Part shown: positions 62,158 through 64,000 of the stretch, in pieces
Layout of the letters: the number at the start of each line of letters is the position of its first letter
Position numbering within the stretch: the first letter of the stretch is position 1
Assembly: GCA_958407995.1 (NCBI GenBank)
Contig: CATYJU010000006.1
Span: 1-64,000, forward strand
Source: an uncultured Collinsella sp.
Lineage (GTDB): Bacteria > Actinomycetota > Coriobacteriia > Coriobacteriales > Coriobacteriaceae
Reading direction: 5' to 3'
Length of the DNA: 64,000 bases
Made by a program: the position numbers and the translations under genes
The notes under the pieces: model-generated
Told to the model about the DNA's origin: nothing
Databases searched by the model: none
What the model saw: the letters and a program-made list of their open reading frames with translations, nothing else

Positions 62158-63183
62158 CTACAGGACAGCCGCCAGCGCGTCGATGTCCTCCTGCGTCGTG
62201 GCCCAGCTGGTACAAAAACGCACCACCGTGTGGGTCTCGTCGTACTTTTCCCAGTACTCGATCGAGGCATGCTCGCGAATGTGGGCCATATCCTCGTTGG
62301 GCAGAATCACAAACTGCTGGTTAGTCGGCGTCTCCAAGAAGAACTGGTAACCGCGCTCGTGCAGCACGCGACGCAGCGCCTGAGCCATCTCAATCGCCTG
62401 TCGGCCAATCTCAAAATACAGGCCGTCGGTAAAGAGCGCCTCAAACTGCACGCCCGTCAGGCGGCCCTTGGCGAGCAGTGCGCCATGCTGCTTAATACGC
62501 GGAATGGGGTGCGCCGGGGCGTGCATGCCGCAGAACACCACAGCCTCGCCGCAGAGCGCGCCGCACTTGGTGCCGCCGATGTAGAACACGTCACACAGCT
62601 GCGCCAGCTCGGGCAGGGTAATGTCGCACTCATCGGCCGCCAGCGCATAGGCCAGGCGAGCACCGTCCACAAACAGCGGAATCTCATGCTTCTGGCACAC
62701 CGCGTGAATCGCCGCGAGCTCGGCCTTGGAGTACAGCGTGCCGTACTCGGTCGATAGGCTCACGTACACGGTACCTGGGAACACCGTGTGCTCGTAGCTC
62801 TCGTTTTCGTAGAACACCTGGATATAGTTTTCGAGATCTTCGGCGTGCATCTTGCCCTCGTAGCCGGGGATGGTGAGCACCTTGTGGCCGCCAAACTCGA
62901 TGGCGCCCGCCTCGTGGCAGGCGACGTGGCCAGTCTCGGCAGCAACAACGCCCTCGTAGGGCGCGAGCAACATGTCGATCACCGTCGCGTTGGCCTGCGT
63001 GCCGCCCACCAGAAAAAACACGTCGGCATCGGGGGCCTGACAGGCCTCGCGGATAAGCTGCTTGGCACGCTCGGTGTGTGCATCGGTACCGTAGCCGGGC
63101 TGCGGCTCCATGTTGGTGTCGACGAGTGCCTGCAGCACTGCCGGATGTGCGCCGTGGGAATAGTCGTTGTTAAACGCGAGCAT
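62158..63183 (-). CDS. Threonine aldolase / beta-eliminating lyase family PLP enzyme
   Basis: A 341-residue fold-type I PLP enzyme; the ATG at 63183 has GAGAGGA upstream. MLAFNNDYSHGAHPAVLQAL is the usual opening. VGGTQANATVIDMLL binds the cofactor phosphate, the aspartate is in LFVDGARLAYAL, and the Schiff-base lysine is in YIGGTKCGALCGEAVVF. Low-specificity L-threonine aldolase is the likeliest activity, releasing glycine and acetaldehyde. Confidence 0.87.
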   Translation of the reverse strand: MLAFNNDYSHGAHPAVLQALVDTNMEPQPGYGTDAHTERAKQLIREACQAPDADVFFLVGGTQANATVIDMLLAPYEGVVAAETGHVACHEAGAIEFGGHKVLTIPGYEGKMHAEDLENYIQVFYENESYEHTVFPGTVYVSLSTEYGTLYSKAELAAIHAVCQKHEIPLFVDGARLAYALAADECDITLPELAQLCDVFYIGGTKCGALCGEAVVFCGMHAPAHPIPRIKQHGALLAKGRLTGVQFEALFTDGLYFEIGRQAIEMAQALRRVLHERGYQFFLETPTNQQFVILPNEDMAHIREHASIEYWEKYDETHTVVRFCTSWATTQEDIDALAAVL

Positions 63184-63228
63184 GGCAATCCTCTCTAGCC
63201 GGGCACGGGCCCGATGATTCAAACGGGG

Positions 63229-64000
63229 CTATTGTACGCCGTTGGGATAGGCAATGCGCGCGGCAAGGCACTCAAGCACCAGCACCAGGGCAAAGCCGCA
63301 GCTCACGTCACTCAAAAAGTGAGCTCCGATCACGATGCGGCCAAAGGCGACGAGCGCCGCGACCACAGCCGCCGTCCAAAAGACCACGCGACGGCGCGAC
63401 GGTTTTTCCTTAAAGGCCGCCGCGGGAAGCCCTGCGAGCATAAGGCCGATCGCCGCGTGCGCCGTGTGTCCGCTCGCAAACGACTTAAAGCCGTCCTTGA
63501 TCACACCAGCGGCAATATAGGCCCACTTGTCGGGGTTGCCGATCACCCACCACGGCTGAAAATTGAGCCCTGGCGTGACCTCGATCACGCGCATGCGTGG
63601 GCGCGACCACAGCGGCTTGACGACCACGTTGAGGATAATGGCCTGAGCGACCCACACGGCAAGTACCATCAACGCCCAGCGCGCGAGCTCATAGGGCTCG
63701 GTCGCGCGCGTGAGGCGATAGACGATAAGGTTGGCAGCGATGACCAGCACAAACGTCAGCACCAACTGAGCTGCGATGAGTTTACCGCCAACCCGCAGGG
63801 ACGAAACGATCTCGTAGCCAACCAGACCAACGTTAACGAGGATGCCGAGCACGGCGAGCCATTTGCTCCCCCTGGAGTCGGGACGCACCGCGCGCACGAG
63901 CATAACGCCTGCGATGCTCGCCGTCAGCTCAAACGGCAGCTCGCCGGCAGCCTCGATAAAGCGGCCGTACATGCTGCCGACGTTGAACAGCGCGCACGAG
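63229..64000 (-). CDS. PAP2 family phosphatase (5' end beyond window)
   Basis: The frame stays open to the window edge and reads into an apparently coding ALFNVGSMYGRF, so the start lies beyond 64000. There are six or so hydrophobic helices. PAP2 motifs: KPLWSRPRMR (K-x6-RP type), SFASGHTAHA (the PSGH motif) and GRIVIGAHFLSDV. It is a lipid phosphatase of the undecaprenyl or phosphatidate type, in the membrane. Convergent overlap is absent; the aldolase-like gene follows 46 bp later on the same strand. Confidence 0.85.
   Translation of the reverse strand, partial: SCALFNVGSMYGRFIEAAGELPFELTASIAGVMLVRAVRPDSRGSKWLAVLGILVNVGLVGYEIVSSLRVGGKLIAAQLVLTFVLVIAANLIVYRLTRATEPYELARWALMVLAVWVAQAIILNVVVKPLWSRPRMRVIEVTPGLNFQPWWVIGNPDKWAYIAAGVIKDGFKSFASGHTAHAAIGLMLAGLPAAAFKEKPSRRRVVFWTAAVVAALVAFGRIVIGAHFLSDVSCGFALVLVLECLAARIAYPNGVQ

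Overview
The window is a GC-rich chromosomal segment that looks like a gut actinobacterium of the Coriobacteriia, most likely Collinsella or a close relative. This is inferred from the gene set, the dense Tad locus, the T-box-controlled pheST operon, the mannose-family PTS next to FrlB-like deglycases, and the many short palindromic intergenic repeats. No 16S rRNA is present to prove it. Most genes lie on the minus strand.

Layout. 1-900: tRNA-Phe and a toxin-antitoxin pair with a palindromic operator. 901-10500: a complete-looking Tad (Flp) pilus operon on the minus strand in the order cpaB-tadZ-tadA-tadB-tadC-flp-hypothetical-three TadE-like/TadG genes-TadE-DUF192, with overlapping stop and start codons. 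There is no prepilin peptidase in the locus. 10700-15000: rsgA and a Ca2+-type P-type ATPase whose leader can fold into a pseudoknotted, Shine-Dalgarno-masking structure. 15276-16801: pyruvate kinase with its terminator. 16980-18231: a 21-bp inverted repeat and a solitary AbiEi/DUF559-like protein. 18228-22010: a zinc-dependent phospholipase C-like protein and a Ni/Co ECF transporter (cbiMN-cbiQ-cbiO). 22117-26200: pheS-pheT with a T-box. 26337-33044: M32 carboxypeptidase, glmM, a DUF4012 protein and an EamA transporter.

33300-44030 is more accessory: tRNA-Val(GAC), a DUF5710 protein, a Sau3AI-type restriction-modification pair, an AlbA_2/HATPase regulator behind an ATCTCTC array, a giant M16 peptidase, and hicAB with two stacked promoters. 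44146-46981: 5-formyl-THF cyclo-ligase, metA (with the acetyl-CoA residue Glu111) and an L-2-hydroxyacid dehydrogenase.

47031-61468 is the most coherent system. It has three paralogous FrlB-like SIS sugar-phosphate deglycases, three GntR/UTRA regulators, a mannose-type PTS (EIIAB, EIIC, EIID), a HAD phosphatase, a YitT protein and an EamA exporter/importer, with recQ embedded. Repeated operator-like motifs tie each regulator to its own deglycase. The likely job is import and phosphorylation of Amadori compounds (fructosamines such as fructoselysine or glucoselysine) and their splitting to hexose-6-phosphate plus amine. 61490-64000: a GNAT acyltransferase, a threonine-aldolase-like lyase and a PAP2 phosphatase cut by the window end.

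The intergenic DNA is unusually rich in dyads. Several distinct palindromic repeat families occur. One structured element is found twice, with conserved loops and covarying stems (24659-24741 and 51067-51164), and I could not assign it to a known class.
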